Shown: positions 21,502 through 34,015, numbered from the stretch's first letter. The stretch: DNA of 64,000 bases from Aphidius gifuensis (GCF_014905175.1 NC_057793.1:9734001-9798000); one strand, 5' to 3'. Program-made: numbers and translations. The notes: generated by a model from the sequence alone, not told the origin.

Positions 21502-24500
21502 CTAAAGTCTTGGAATATTTGATACAGTACCACTTACAATTTGATCTTGTATACAAATACGTAAATCTTTTTCATCACCTTCACTCTCAGTATCAAGACT
21601 AAAATTACGACCAATATTTTCAGTCGAATCAGTCCACTGACGTTTGCTATTTCTCATCCTCATGATCTATTGAACAAAAACAAAAAAAAAAAATCAATTA
21701 ATTTTAATAATATTAATAATATGAAACTAAAATTAAAAAAATTATTAATTCCATCGATGCATCAAGTTGTTGATAAACCTGAAAACTCATGCATACACCT
21801 AGATGTTTCTAATTTACAGACAAGCTATTTAAAAAAAACTTAAAAAGTAAATATCAATACTAAGCACTCATTTTATACAATACACTTGTTTAAATAAATA
21901 AAAATAAATATTTATTCATTAAGATAATATAATGATTCTGCAAATTATGATAAAAATTAAAAATTAAAAAACTGATATGCTACTGACAAGACAATCAATG
22001 ATACAAATATCAGATGTTATCATAATAAAGTTATAAAATTTATAAAATAAAATATATAAAACGTACTCGGATGGATTTTTATTAATAAACTTACTCGAGC
22101 CAGCGCCAAGGCTCAGTCTCTGGACTTGTTATTGGCGTGGGAAACTAAAAGGTACATGAATTAATGAATTAATTAAACATATGATTTAAAAATAAAAATA
22201 AGTCCATTTAATAAGGAATGTTAACAATGTGATGAATTGTAAAAACACATATTGTTATTATATGTAATTGTAATAATTAAATAAAATTTACCTCAGCTTT
22301 TAATTCAGCAACTTTATCTTGTAAATCACGTACCCTTTCACTGTCATCAAGATTATTTCTCAGTTCACCTTCAGCATGCATTTCTTCATTCTAAAAAATA
22401 GAATAAAAAACGATTATAAATTATAAATTAGAGAGAAATTTGAATGAAGATTGTATTTATAAATTTACCTTTAATTGAAGTAATGATATTTTTTGTGTTA
22501 ATTCAGCAACATGTTGTGCATGTTCAGCATCACGTATTCTAGCCATCATAGCATCATCTTTCATTTTTGATTCTAAATCAGTATATTTATGCATTTGTTC
22601 TCTCAATTTACTTGATAATTCTTTTTCTTTAGCAATTGATACTTCAAGTTCATCTCTTAATGTTTTTTCACCTTCATCTTGTCTTCTTAATTGATTTGTT
22701 GCAACTTGTACTTGTGTTTCAAGTTCCATTAATTTTAATCTTAATTCTTTAACTTCACTTAATACAACCATTTCTCTGACTCTTGTTGACATTAAATCTT
22801 CTTCTAATTTTTGTACTTCATGACCACGATTTTCCCAAAATAATAATTTTTTAGGTGTTGAATCAGCTGATGGTGCTGATTGTGATGAACGATGTTCTTG
22901 TAAATGACGTTGCCATGATGTACTTAATTCAGTAACACGTTGACGTAAATCTTTTAATGATAAATTTGCTTCAGCTTCACGTAATTTAACAGCAATTAAT
23001 TCTTCTTGTAAATGTGCAACTGAATTATCTGGTGTTGATTCACGTAATGTTTTTTTATCTTGTTCAAGTTCTTGTATTCTACTACGTAAATCACGTATTG
23101 TTGCATCATTTTCAGCTTCATGTAAACGTACACGTACTAATTCTTGTTGTAAACATTCAATCATATCTTCTTTTTGTGATAATACTTCAGCTTTTAATGA
23201 TATTTCATCAATTGATGATTGTTTTGATGATATATTTTCTTCTAAAAACATTGACATTGAACGTAATTCTTCATGTGCTTGTTCTAATTGATGACTTGTT
23301 TCTAAATGTGTATGACGTAATGCAGCAAGTTCACGTTGTACAACAAATGTTGTTTCTTCTTCTTCAGCACGTGATACTTGTCCTTTAACTAAACGATCAG
23401 CTAATTCAGCAGATTCAGCTTCTAATAATTCTGTTCTTTGACGTAATAAACGATTTTCAGCTCTTAAACGACGTAGCTCAACCATTTCTTCTTGTTCTTT
23501 CATTTTTAATACAGTATAATCTTTTTCTAATTTTTTCATACGTTTTGTATTTATTTTCATACTATATGCTAAATTCATAAGATAATCTGGCTTATTTTCA
23601 GCACGTCCTGGTAATTCTTTTTGAAAAAATTTTAACATACCTTCCATATCTAAACTTAATAAATCATTTTTACCAAGTTCAAGCATTGCAAGTGCTACTT
23701 TAAATATTATTTCCATACCTTCCATTAAAAATACATCAAATATACGACATGCCAATGGAAGACTTAATGCTGTTGTAAATAATGTTAAAAACCAAGATGA
23801 TGCATACATTGATGTATGAAAACTTTGTGCTATAAAATGTGCTGATAATTCTGGATATGTATCTGTTACAAGATGCTCAAGTTGATACATACATACTCCA
23901 AGTTCAGCCATACTTGGTTTAAACATATCACGTAAACGATATTCTTGCATCAATGCAACAAGTATTGCAAATGCTTCTTCTTCTGGCATTTGCTAAAATT
24001 TAATTAATTAATTAATTAATAATTTAGTATATAGGTTTTTTTATTTTTTTTTAAATTTTATTTACCTGCATTAATAGTAAACCAACAATAAAACCAGAAC
24101 CTTGACAATAACCAACTTCTCTATCATGAAGACTATATGCTTTCATAACATTAAATAAACTTTCTTGTCCTAAACCATCTTTTTCTTTAAAAAATTCATG
24201 TTCAGGATATGTACGTGCAATATCACGACGTATTATTCTTTCACATGCTGATGTTGCTTTTATATATTCAGCAAATTGTTTTTTAACTGGTGAATCATGA
24301 GCACCACATAGTAATTGCCATACAATACCCCTTAATCAACAAAAAAAAACATCAAAATTATAAATCATTATATACTAAATTTAATATTTTATCATAAATA
24401 TGAATTTATAATTACCTAAAATGATGTGGAATGCCTTGTTTAACTAAATCTCTAATAACATCTTTATGTTTTTTCCAGTAATTATCCCAATCAGCTACAA

Positions 24501-24867
24501 TATGACCCCATCGTTTCCATACATCCACTTCACCATCACTTGGTATATCACATTTTGTTGAATTATTAACATCATCATCATCATTATCATCACCATTTGA
24601 TGCTGATGCTGCATCAGATATTTTTCTATTATGTCCATCGACACCTTGCAATGAATTACATGATTTGACATCAGACTCAATGAGCCTGTTTGCCTCCTCC
24701 AATTTTCCTAAAAGAGCCAGCTCGTCGATTGATATTGTTTTAACGTCAAATATAACTCTTCCACGACGTATACTTGATTCCCAAACAGACAATATTATAT
24801 CGTTTATATTTAATTTACTTGTTAATTGTTGTGATATTTTTTTTGATTGATAAATACTCGCTTGCAT
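21502..24867 (-). CDS. Evi5: EVI5-type TBC/coiled-coil protein
   Basis: Rab GTPase-activating protein of the EVI5 family, linked in other animals to Rab11 or Rab35 and to cytokinesis and border-cell migration. Six exons on the minus strand: 24416-24867, 24066-24330, 22469-23992, 22292-22390, 22095-22144 and 21502-21658, 848 residues, all phases consistent. The TBC domain starts at about residue 140: GIPHHFRGIVWQLL, then RRDIARTYPEHEFF, which holds the catalytic Arg finger motif (IxxDxxRT). YSLHDREVGYCQGSGF follows, which holds the Gln finger (YCQG). From about residue 365 there is a long coiled coil (KLEKDYTVLKMKEQEEMVEL onward). The C-terminal tail has WRWLE, RQWTDS and SLDTESEG. The last exon has two acceptors 8 bp apart; only the inner one (21658) keeps the frame. 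Confidence 0.93.
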
Positions 24868-26361
24868 GACATATCATTCAATACACATTATATTTATATG
24901 TATATAAATCACCAAGTCCATGAAACTCAATAAACTGTAAAAAAGAAAATTATTATTTTTAATTTAATTATTTTTATACTTTGCTAAGTGTAACAGTAGT
25001 AACTATAATTAGAGTCTTTTTTTATCATCACCATGTTATCAGGTTAACTCAAGAGTAAATAATCAGTAAAATAAAAAAAAAATTATAGCCACATGTTTAA
25101 AATAAATATCTGGTTTTTAAATTATTAATTTGTAAAATTTTTTTCTATTTATTTTTGATAAAATAGATAAACTTAGAAATATTTATCAAACACTTTAATG
25201 ACTAATTTTTTAGTTATGTTTATTTATGTATATTTTTTGTTTATTTTTATTTTTATTTTAGAAAGACAATTAATTTTTATATCTGTCTGTTTAATTTAAT
25301 ATATTTTAATAAACTTTTTAATGTAATTAAATCTAATTGAAATTTAACACTCACTGGTTTTTTTTTATATTAAATAACTCGTTTTTAGAAGATAAATTTA
25401 CCTGGATCATGTGTACGTGTATTACACCTTTTGACAGTTAAAATAATACTTGTTTATGTGTCAATTTAATATGTTATTTATTATTGTTATAATATGTAAG
25501 AATATTTATAATACTTGAATGTTGTTTTATCAAATTAATTGACGTTTTTTAATTTTTTTTTATTGGAGTAGGTGGAGGAAGAGAAATTTTAGTCTAATTC
25601 GTCATCAAAATTTTTTACAGATGATGATCAACGTATTGGTGTTTTGACTTGATACACCTGTGTATTTTTTAATAACTTCCATTTATAACAAACATGTATG
25701 TGAATGTCGTGAATAATAAATAATGTACCGTATGTGAAGTGGGAGTGGAAACAAGAGAGATTCCACAATCCACCTTTCCAATTGTGGAATTTTGATGACA
25801 CAACACGTCTCACTCGGCGGCCATATATAAATTATAAATTATTTCACTGTATATTATTTTGTTTTTTATACAATACAATTAAAATTATCTAGTTTAAATT
25901 AGAAATTAAATAATCCAACTAATAGCTAATCGATCAAGGCATTCTTTTTGTCTTTTAATAATTTAAAATAATTTTTTATTTGACATATTTAAAGGGTCAA
26001 TAATATTTAAATGTCCATATTCTTTTTAGTGATCAAACAGTTATCTACTTTGTCAATTGAACGTAAAGAAATTTTTACTTTACCAATATAAAATTATAGA
26101 GACAAAAGTTGAATTAATCAATTAATTAATTTAGACTAATTATTGTATGATAAAAATTAATTAGTTTATACAATTTCAAATATGTTTATAATATATTTAT
26201 TTTTGTTCTTTTATAAAGAAATAATTACAGAATTAAAATAATTCATTATATTGAAAAAATAATAATGTAATAAATCAACTATAAATTATGAAAATTAATT
26301 GAAAAAAAAGAAAAAAAAAATTATAATAGAAAAATTAAGAACCAAGAAAATTTATACTGAT
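24868..26361. other. intergenic, EVI5 promoter side
   Basis: Holds the EVI5 promoter and 5' UTR and, at its right end, the 3' UTR of ferritin light chain. A GC-richer patch at 25.63-25.83 kb ending in GGCGGCCATATATA could be an upstream start region. No separate gene recognised. Confidence 0.4.
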
Positions 26362-27289
26362 TTAAAGTGTTTTTTGAAGATATTCATCAAACAAAAATAC
26401 AGACAATGAATTGTCTTTAACACGTAAGAGTTTAGTAAGATCACTTGTATGACCAGCAAGTGTTCTGATAGTATCAGCTTGTCCTTCGATAAATTCTTCT
26501 TCAAGATAATGAGCAACTGATGGATCAAGTTTTGAGTGTTGAAGAGCTTGGCCATACATACGGAATGCTTCTTCAGCAAGTTGTTTTTCAGTATCCAATG
26601 CTCTTGCCAAGCTGTTCAATTCATTCAATGCAAGTGTTGATTTTTTAGCCATCTTAAAAAATTAAAAAAACAAATCATTAGAATTTGTATTAATATTAAA
26701 AAGTAATTTGTTAATTGGTAGACAATAGAAAATAATAATTACAGTTGGTTTAAAACGAGGTGGTTGATTGAAGTTCATGGTACCACCACGTTTTGTAATG
26801 AATTTAATAATTTCAATTCCTTCTTTCCATGCTTTGTCTGATAATTTACGGAAATATCCTTTTAAACCTTCACGATTTGCTTCATAACTTCCAAAATGAG
26901 TTGACATTAATAAATAATCAAAGCTTGTTTCAATATGTGCATTTGCATATGATTGAAGTTCTGGTTCAATGTCCATAAAATGTCCATATTTTGCATTACA
27001 ACTAGCCAATTGCGATCCACCTAAATAACAAATAAAAAAATACAAATATATAAAATAAATGTCAATTGATATTTAAAAAAAAAATATATATATATTAGCA
27101 ATGATAAAAAATAATTAATCATCAAGTAGCAATGAAAAAAAAAAAAACTTTCATCTAAATGATAAGAAAAATATTAAATGCATTACTTGTTAGCATTGAA
27201 CTGCAAGCTTTGTCGACATCATTGTAGCAAAATTCAGCATTAGCCCCAATGGCCAAAAGCACACAAAAGAAAAATCCAAATCTCAACAT
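26362..27289 (-). CDS. Fer2LCH: secreted ferritin light-chain homologue
   Basis: Light-chain-type subunit of the insect secretory ferritin, which stores and exports iron through the ER and haemolymph. Three exons on the minus strand, 27187-27289, 26743-27020 and 26362-26652, giving 223 residues. A signal peptide (GFFFCVLLAIGANA) precedes CYNDVDKAC, typical of the cysteine-bearing N-terminus of secreted insect ferritins. The four-helix bundle is evident: ELQSYANAHIETSFDYLLMS, KGYFRKLSDKAWKEG, LNELNSLARALDTEKQLAEE, HYLEEEFIEGQADTI, and the C-terminal SVFLFDEYL. The heavy-chain ferroxidase residues are not conserved, as expected for a light chain. The start is the ATG that opens the signal peptide; an upstream in-frame TTG-led extension is ignored. 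Divergent from the heavy-chain remnant at 28.3 kb, the usual insect arrangement. Confidence 0.93.
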
Positions 27290-28172
27290 GATTGATCTGT
27301 AATCAAAAAGATAATTTACATCAGATAAAAAAATTAATATAAAATGACCAACAAGCAAACAAAAAAGAAAAAAAAAAATGACAAATAATAAACACAATTA
27401 AAAAGAGTGACCAGAAAATAAATTGGCACATGAGTAATCAATAAAATTTTGTCATAACACTGTCATCATAATATTTCATTGTAATAACAAAAAAATAAAA
27501 TAATAATATTTATAAAATGATGATATATACAAAAGGCCTTGATGTGCGCAGTAAAATAGTTCCGTTGTAGAAATAAAAAACCAATTCTCGATTTTTCGAT
27601 TGATGATTTAACAAAAAAATAAAACAATAATATAAAAACAAATTGTTAAATTAAATCAGCTATTGTTTTTAATAATAATAATGATAATTAATTATAAACT
27701 TACATTTAAAATGACGGTTGTAAGTAAAGTAAAGTGTGAATACTCTCGCTTCGACGCTTTACCCAACTATGATGATGATGATGTTTCAGAAATGGTGGAA
27801 AAAAAGGGAGAAAATTTCTCAACAAAAAAAGTAGGAGAGATAAACCAGCTGACAAATAAACGCATGCGGATTGGATAAATATTATTTATCTTTTTCTAAC
27901 TTTGTGTAAAAAAAAAGGAAAAGAAAAACTAATACGACGTATGACCAAACAACAAACACTATTGCGTTCTTGGAACATACTTGATATATCTTATCCGTTG
28001 AAGTTGAAACGTACATACATTTATAAATTATTATTTAAAAAAATATAAAGATTATTATGTGTTATTGTGTGTCAAATAATATTCATCATTATTTCAAGTA
28101 GCCAATGGTTGGGTGCTTGAGTTGTCTCTGATCGTTGATATATTTTTTTTTTGATTGAGAATTGCAAGCTAG
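27290..28172. other. divergent ferritin promoter region
   Basis: About 1 kb between the two ferritin start codons. It should contain both promoters. A few AAAGT/TTAT repeats and a short frame at 27663-27878 without recognisable domain; nothing else supported. Confidence 0.45.
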
Positions 28173-28199
28173 ACCTTCTGTACCAGTGTGTATAAAGGT
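28173..28199 (+). promoter_or_regulatory. iron-responsive element (IRE)
   Basis: A textbook IRE hairpin. Lower stem ACCTT (28173-28177) pairs with AAGGT (28195-28199). C28178 is the bulged cytosine. Upper stem TGTAC (28179-28183) pairs with GTATA (28190-28194) through one G-T pair. The loop is CAGTGT (28184-28189), the canonical CAGUGN. Pairing can extend by a further base or two outward. It lies about 135 bp before the ferritin heavy-chain ATG, the position expected for translational control by iron regulatory protein 1. Confidence 0.9.
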
Positions 28200-28332
28200 T
28201 TTCTTGCTGATAGCAACACACAAAAAAATTATAATTTTATAAATTATTTATACACTTAACAATACAACTAAAAAGTGAATTAAAATTATTATATTTTTAT
28301 TATTAAAAAATTAATTAAATATTTTCGAAAAG

Positions 28333-30100
28333 ATGAAGTCCATTGGAGTAATTTTTTTGATCGTTGGATTTGCATGTATTTCATCATCTGCTGGTGATAG
28401 CTTCAAATGTGAGTAAATTAATTAACAATTAAATTTTTTAATAACAATAATTATCATAGTTTTATTTATCCATTTTTTTTTTTTTTTTTTTTACAATTTT
28501 ACTGTCATCATCAGCCATCTTGGAAAAGTTTAAATTTCGTCGTAATAGAAAATTTCTAATAACTGTTAAATTTATTTATTTTTTAGTTTAAAATTTAATA
28601 GCATTTTTATTATAATTTATTGGCATTTTTGTATCTAATTTGAATTAAACATTCTAATTTTATTATTATTATTGTTATTGTTTTGTGGTTATGTTGTTCA
28701 AATTTGTTCGAGAATCATCTTTTTTTTTTTTTTTTTTGACGAAATTATCTGGCCTTTGTTTACGGTAATATTATTATTTTTCGAAATGAAATTCCTTTCT
28801 ATTTGGATAAATTTGAATAGAATGAAAACAAAGGTAAAATTTAAATTGAATTAATTTGATTAAATTTCATTGTTCATTAGTAAATTAAATAATTAAATTC
28901 TCATTAACAAGTTGTAGTAACAATGATAATTAATAATTTTTTAGCTAATCATTTTTATCACCTCATGTGAAACAATTTAATTTTTTTTTCACATTTTTAA
29001 GATTAAAAAAAAAACATTGATAAAACATTTTTCTGATCAATTAACTGATTGTTTATCAGTCATTTATAACATCACGTAGGTATTATCCAAAGTGTGATCT
29101 AAATGATAAATTTATAATCAAGAAAAAATATATCTATAAAGTCAAATTTTTATATTATTTTATCTTATAATATTTTCTAAAATAATTTTAAAAATGAGTA
29201 AATTTATATTGTTATATTAATTTTCGAAATTTAAGCTATTTTCATTGACTAAAATAAATTGGACATTTTAAATATTAGTTAAAATGACAAAATTAAACGA
29301 TGATGATTCATGATTCAAATCAGTAATTTTTGTATGATAAAAGTTTCCAATTTCATTGATCAATGAAAAATTTCTTACAATCTCTGAAATACTATTTGAA
29401 TCAACAAACACAAAGAGTGATGAATAATATTATATATTAATAAGAACTAAATCTAATTTTTAAATGACATTAATATAATATTAAATAAATTAAGAATTAA
29501 CATTAATCTAAATATGTTTTTTTTGTTAATTTAATAGGCACCGTTGCTCCTGCTGAAATACCCTTGTCATGGTTGGACATGGTGGATCCATGTATCAAAA
29601 TTATGAAGAGCCAGGTTGAGACTGAAATAAGAGCAGCCATGACCTATCTTTCAATGGTAATTATTATATAAATTTATTGTTTAAACAATGTGTTTTAAAA
29701 ACAATATGTTAATTTGATTTATTTTTTGATTTTGGGGTTATTTGTTGATTCCGTCGGTTTCATTTTTGATTCCATTGACATTGATGAAGGAAATCGATGG
29801 AGTTTCATTCCATTGATTCAATTTGACATGGCCTTTTCATAATTCAACTTCGCTTAATTGGCATATTTTTATTTTATGCATCATCAAAATGTTTGCTGAT
29901 TAAAAATAAATAATTAAAGTCAGCTGTATTTATTGTCTTTTTGTTTTTTTTTTAATTATTGAAGCAAAATATTCCTGAAGTTTGGAATAGTGGAGCTGAG
30001 TGCCAGAAGGGCATTTGGTTTGAGAGCCAATGCAAAAGCTTTCAGGACAGGCATCATCAAATGTGAAGCACCAAAACCATCAGATTTCAATGATTATCAT
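28333..30100 (+). pseudogene. Fer1HCH: secreted ferritin heavy chain, broken
   Basis: Recognisable exons of secreted ferritin heavy chain. Exon 1 (28333-28408) has a signal peptide ending in ISSSAG. Exon 2 (29538-29656) joins in phase to give FKCTVAPAEIPLSWLDMVDP and TEIRAAMTYLSM. Exon remnant 29965-30100 begins NIPEVWNSGAEC. In this remnant a 2-nt deletion shifts the frame, so the family-like AFRTGIIKCEAP and SDFNDYH lie in another frame, and the read-through frame stops after 32 codons. Missing entirely are the segment with the ferroxidase residues (family GAYFSRD...EEREHA) and the last exon (LVDYLTG...LFDK). With these losses it cannot encode a working heavy chain. The intact IRE upstream and clean exons 1-2 argue that the damage is recent, or an assembly error. 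Confidence 0.8.
28409..29537 (+). other. long intron 1 of ferritin heavy chain
   Basis: 1.1-kb AT-rich intron with GTGAGT donor and TTAATAG acceptor. No nested gene seen. Confidence 0.5.
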
Positions 30101-30950
30101 GTATGTATTGGTTAATTTTATTCTAGAAAATATAAAATTAATTTATGACTATGAATTAATTGAAATTTTACAATTCCATTGGTTGATTGGTTTTTTGGAA
30201 CCAATGACATTGGATCTTGAAAATTTCATTCGATTCATTGAGCATGATTTCTTTGATAATGGAGTATAATACTTAAAATACATAGTTTTTCGCTTACTTT
30301 TTTATCCATCATACATCGTTATTTTTAAAATTAGTTTATATTTTATAAAAGATATAATATTCTTACTATTATTATTTTTTTTTTATTTTCTTTATAAATT
30401 TAATTTTTTTTTTCCTTTTCGTATGATCAAAAATGTGTAATTACTGGATATATTAAAAACAATAAGACATAATAAATAAAAATAAAAATAGTGTTTTTAT
30501 TTCAAATGTATAAATGTTTTTAGATTTTGTGCTTTAATTTTATTTTGAGGGAAATAAAAGATTGATTGTGGGCCAAGTTTTATAACACTCAGTATTGAAT
30601 AAATTATGTCAAAATAACTTGTTTGTCATAAAAAGACCAAGATTTTTTTTTTAGTCATAAAAAAAGACAACTGTCATTGGTTTTTCAGACATTTAATTGG
30701 CTTTTTATTTGTTTATTTTAAATGAAATAAATAATTTTTTCAATTTTAAATTTGAAAGACAGTTTTGATATAATCAAAAACAAATTGAAGGTTATAAATT
30801 ATTAGAATATAAAAATTAAATAAATAAATAAATTTGACGGGATAGCAAATAGAGGAAACAAAAGGACCAAGCAATAATAACTCATTAAATAAATAAACAC
30901 TTGATATATTATGTTTTTGTATATATTTTTCAGTGAACTACAAAAAATTA
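30101..30950. other. intergenic after ferritin remnant
   Basis: Searched by eye for the missing ferritin exons; none found. The only vaguely similar text is a FFDNGV-stop frame near 30250, which does not fit the family C-terminus. The right end is the 3' flank of eL14. Confidence 0.4.
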
Positions 30951-32061
30951 TTATTCTTTTTTGGGTGCCATTGACTTGGCTGCGGCGTTTGTATTTTTGC
31001 GGATTCTTATGTTTTTCTTTAGGCGGAAAAATACATCCGTCCTCATCTTGTTACGGATTTGTTTGGCTTTGCCAAGCTTGAAACGATCAAAATCGCTCAT
31101 TGCAGCACGCTATAAAACAATAAAAAAAATATAATTAGTTTACCAAATATTATCATTTTTATTAATTATTATTGATGAAGTTATTAGGTAATGTGCAGAA
31201 ACATTGTCAAAGAATAGATAAAAATAAACACTAATCTTAAACGCCTGTTTCTATTTTATTCTAGCACTCGTATGGACCAGTCAGGTAATTTTTTGACCTG
31301 ACTGGGGACATTATTTGAGTGCAATTAAAAATAATATAATTAAAAAACACATGATAGTTACCTTCTTTTTGTTCTCGACTTTCTTTGCCCACATTGTCTC
31401 ACTCCATTTCTTGTCAAGATCAGCTGCTTCCCACGCTTTTCTTACTACTTTGGTTGAACCAGTGTATGGAAAACGCAGACGGAATTTGGTTAAATGAAGT
31501 TGTGACAAACGCATCTCTCCTCTTGGGATATTTGATAGTGGTCCATCAACCAAAACCTGAAATTAAAAAAGTTTATTGGGTTATTAACATATTATAATAT
31601 TTTTATTTTAAAATATTTAATTATTTAATATTACAAAATAATATTTACCCGGTTTTGGTCGATAATGTCGACGATTGACACCAATTTGCCCTTGTGGATG
31701 CCATCACTGACAAAGGCAACACGACCAGACTCCACAAATCTCTCGAATGGCTGTAATCAATAAAAATAAAAAATAAATTAATAATTTGATTTAATATTAC
31801 AAAATAATCATTTTGATAAAACATTTGATAGTAATATAACAATTTAATTTTTAATTTTTAAAACAATGCGGACGTTTTATAACCTAAAAATTACAGAAAA
31901 TTTTACAATTTTACAATCAGTCAAGATATATTTATCAAAGCATAAAAAAATAATTGCTAATAATATTTGACTGATATACAATAAATATTTATGCTATATA
32001 AATTTGATTAAACAATTAAATAACTATAATAAATTGTAACAAAAGCCAATCGACATACCAT
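30951..32061 (-). CDS. RpL14: 60S ribosomal protein eL14
   Basis: Cytosolic large-subunit protein eL14. Four exons on the minus strand: 32059-32061, 31649-31750, 31362-31556 and 30951-31109, total 152 residues. The first coding exon is just the ATG, followed at once by GTATGT; the next exon opens PFERFVESGRVAF. The KOW-like N-terminal domain (residues about 2-75) has GKLVSIVDIIDQNRVLVDGP. The L14e domain follows with RLSQLHLTKFRLRFPYTGST, KAWEAADLDKKWSETMWAKK and DRFKLGKAKQIRN. The basic C-terminus ends in APKKE. A little shorter than the fly protein because the C-terminal tail is short. Start-codon-only exons are known in ribosomal protein genes. Transcription start probably near 32.1 kb. 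Confidence 0.95.
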
Positions 32062-32377
32062 GATTTTCGTTTCCAATGATAAAAGAAAGTTGATCAAAAA
32101 TTAGAATTACAACTATTATTTATTATTGTGAAGGTATTAGGAGGGAAGAAAAAGATGGTATATTGGGGGAAATGATGGTATGTTTGAGGTCGGTAAAAAT
32201 TACATATATATAATTTTGATTTTGAAGGTATATAGTGGAATAAACGTGAACGATATACAAATTTATTACATTACATACATAGTTGAAAAACTTTGAATAA
32301 TTTTTTTGAAATAATTAATATAAAAAAATATGCATATAGATATCATTATTTTATCAGATTTTTGCACTAAAATATTA

Positions 32378-32412
32378 CCAGTTAATTTTTAGCCAAAGAA
32401 ATTAACTGGTAT
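32378..32412. repeat. 12-bp palindrome
   Basis: ACCAGTTAATTT and its perfect complement AAATTAACTGGT, separated by about 10 nt. Hairpin of unknown role in a mobile-element-rich stretch. Confidence 0.6.
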
Positions 32413-32469
32413 TCCTTTTCTTATCCATTTGTCAATACATAAAATACATTTTCAGTATTAAATTAATAA

Positions 32470-32870
32470 AAGTTATAGGAAAAATATTAACTGAGGAAAG
32501 GATGTTGCTACCTATTTAAATTTAAATGAAAAATTAATTTGCCCAAAAGAAATAAGGTATATGAAACGCGCATTTTTCCTTAACTAAAAATTTATAAGCT
32601 TTTTATCAATTTAAATTTTAAAGAAATAAAAAGCTATATATAGGAAAAATGGTAGCTAAGGAAAAGATGTTGCCTACATGTTTATTTCTTTGGCAAAATT
32701 AATTTTCTATAAATTAACATGTAAACAACATCCTTTCCTTAGCTATACCATTTTTTCTATAGCTTTGAATTTATTTAAATAAATAAATTTTTTTATTTTA
32801 TGATTTAATTCAAATAAATTAATAAGTAAGCTACATCCATTCCTTAGCCACTCGCTTTTTTATTTATTTA
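32470..32870. mobile_element. degenerate hairpin element
   Basis: The core at 32628-32766 is an imperfect inverted repeat: AGCTATATATAGGAAAAATG, then GTAGCTAAGGAAAAGATGTTG, is mirrored by AACATCCTTTCCTTAGCTAT, then ACCATTTTTTCTATAGCT. Related half-arms (GAGGAAAGGATGTTGC near 32495; CATCCATTCCTTAGCC near 32832) lie on either side, so copies may be nested or decayed. No coding potential. Confidence 0.55.
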
Positions 32871-33500
32871 TTTTTGAATATTTTTATTTATTTATGAATT
32901 TATTATTTAAAGTCTTTTTGAGCTTAGAGTGAGGTATAAGCAAGTATGAGTGTCATTTATACATACATACAAATGTTTACATATAAATGTTTACATATAC
33001 ATATAAACACCATGGAGACCTCCATGATAAACACATATAAATGTTTACATTTATGACACCCGAAACCCAATGACATCACTCTACTTACTTTGGCTTATCC
33101 ACTCTTGGCTTCCGAAACAATTAATTTTAAAAAAAGAAAAAAATCTGTCCGAAACTAAAAGATGGTATTATTTCTCATACCATCGTCTCTCATGATATTT
33201 GGTATAGATGTCGATATAAATACCATCAAGATGGTATGGTTGGTAACGCTGCCAAAACGTGACAAAATAGATAGAAAAAATATAGTTATTTTCTAGAAAC
33301 TTTTTGAAAACCTACATTGGTTTTGATTAGTTCATATTGTCGCCTATCGTGTCGCTACTTTTGTGTTGGGTAGGTATCATACATAGTATCATACTGTATT
33401 CTACGTCTTTAGTTTTATATGTAGAGTTGTTTACCGTTTTTCACTAGTTATTTGTCAGATATTTTACCAGTAAATAATGGCTGCTTTCTTTATGAACTCG
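32871..33500. other. intergenic
   Basis: No gene recognised. Contains ATACAT/ATATAAATG tandem stutters at 32.96-33.05 kb and repeated ATGGTAT words in both orientations at 33.16-33.24 kb. Confidence 0.4.
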
Positions 33501-33678
33501 GTGTTCAGCAGTCCAATTCACAGGGCAAATTTTTTACAATTTAGGGCTATTTTTTGCCGCTGATGGCGCTTGTAAAATTTTTTTTATATAGATTTTACAT
33601 ACAAAAGCTTCACAAGCGCCGCCAGTGGAGGAAAAAAGCCCTAAATTGTAATGCCCTGTGAATTGGACTGCAGAACAC
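33501..33678. mobile_element. MITE type M1, copy 1
   Basis: A 178-bp near-palindrome. GTGTTCAGCAGTCCAATTCA at the left is mirrored by TGAATTGGACTGCAGAACAC at the right, and pairing continues through AATTTAGGGCT and GGCGCTTGT. Non-coding hairpin MITE. Related copies at 33752-33841 and 35341-35505. Confidence 0.75.
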
Positions 33679-33689
33679 TGCACAACACT

Positions 33690-34015
33690 GGATAGCTATT
33701 CTCGACATAATTATCCCCTGTACCGGCACCCGTATTCAGAGGATGTTTTCATTAGGGCGTTTTTTTTCCGATGGTGGCGCTTGTGAAGCTTTTCTATGTA
33801 AAATCTATATAAAAAGTTCACAAGCGCCGCCATAAGCCTAATATTTACACCTCTGATACGGTGCGGATATGAAATGCTCGAAAGCGATGCAGTGTTTGAT
33901 GGAAACCATTGAAAAAGATACAAATAAAGCCATAAATTAAGGTGAATTTCCACAAAATAGTTATCCCTGTCGCTGAGGATAACTGAGGGGATAATTATGT
34001 CGAGAATAGCTATCC
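33690..34015. mobile_element. MITE type M2 with M1 core inside
   Basis: Bounded by a perfect 29-bp inverted repeat: GGATAGCTATTCTCGACATA onward at 33690-33718, complement at 33987-34015. It encloses a palindromic M1-type core. Target duplication not clear. Confidence 0.75.
33752..33841. mobile_element. MITE type M1 core, copy 2
   Basis: Hairpin TTAGGGCG, then GGTGGCGCTTGTGAAGCTTT, mirrored by AAGTTCACAAGCGCCGCC, then TAAGCCTAA. Same core as the M1 element at 33.5 kb, lacking its outer arms; nested in the M2 element. Confidence 0.7.

Noticed and set aside
22995..23990. Long plus-strand frames opposite EVI5
   Set aside because: Antisense shadow of the strongly biased codon use in the coiled-coil exon; no initiation context or domain.
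27440..27490. Possible second IRE (CAGTGT on the minus strand) before ferritin light chain
   Set aside because: The bases around the loop do not form the 5-bp upper stem, and there is no bulged C in place.
30030..30269. Plus-strand frame as a possible ferritin C-terminus
   Set aside because: The FFDNGV ending is superficially like FLFDK, but the upstream residues do not fit any ferritin helix.
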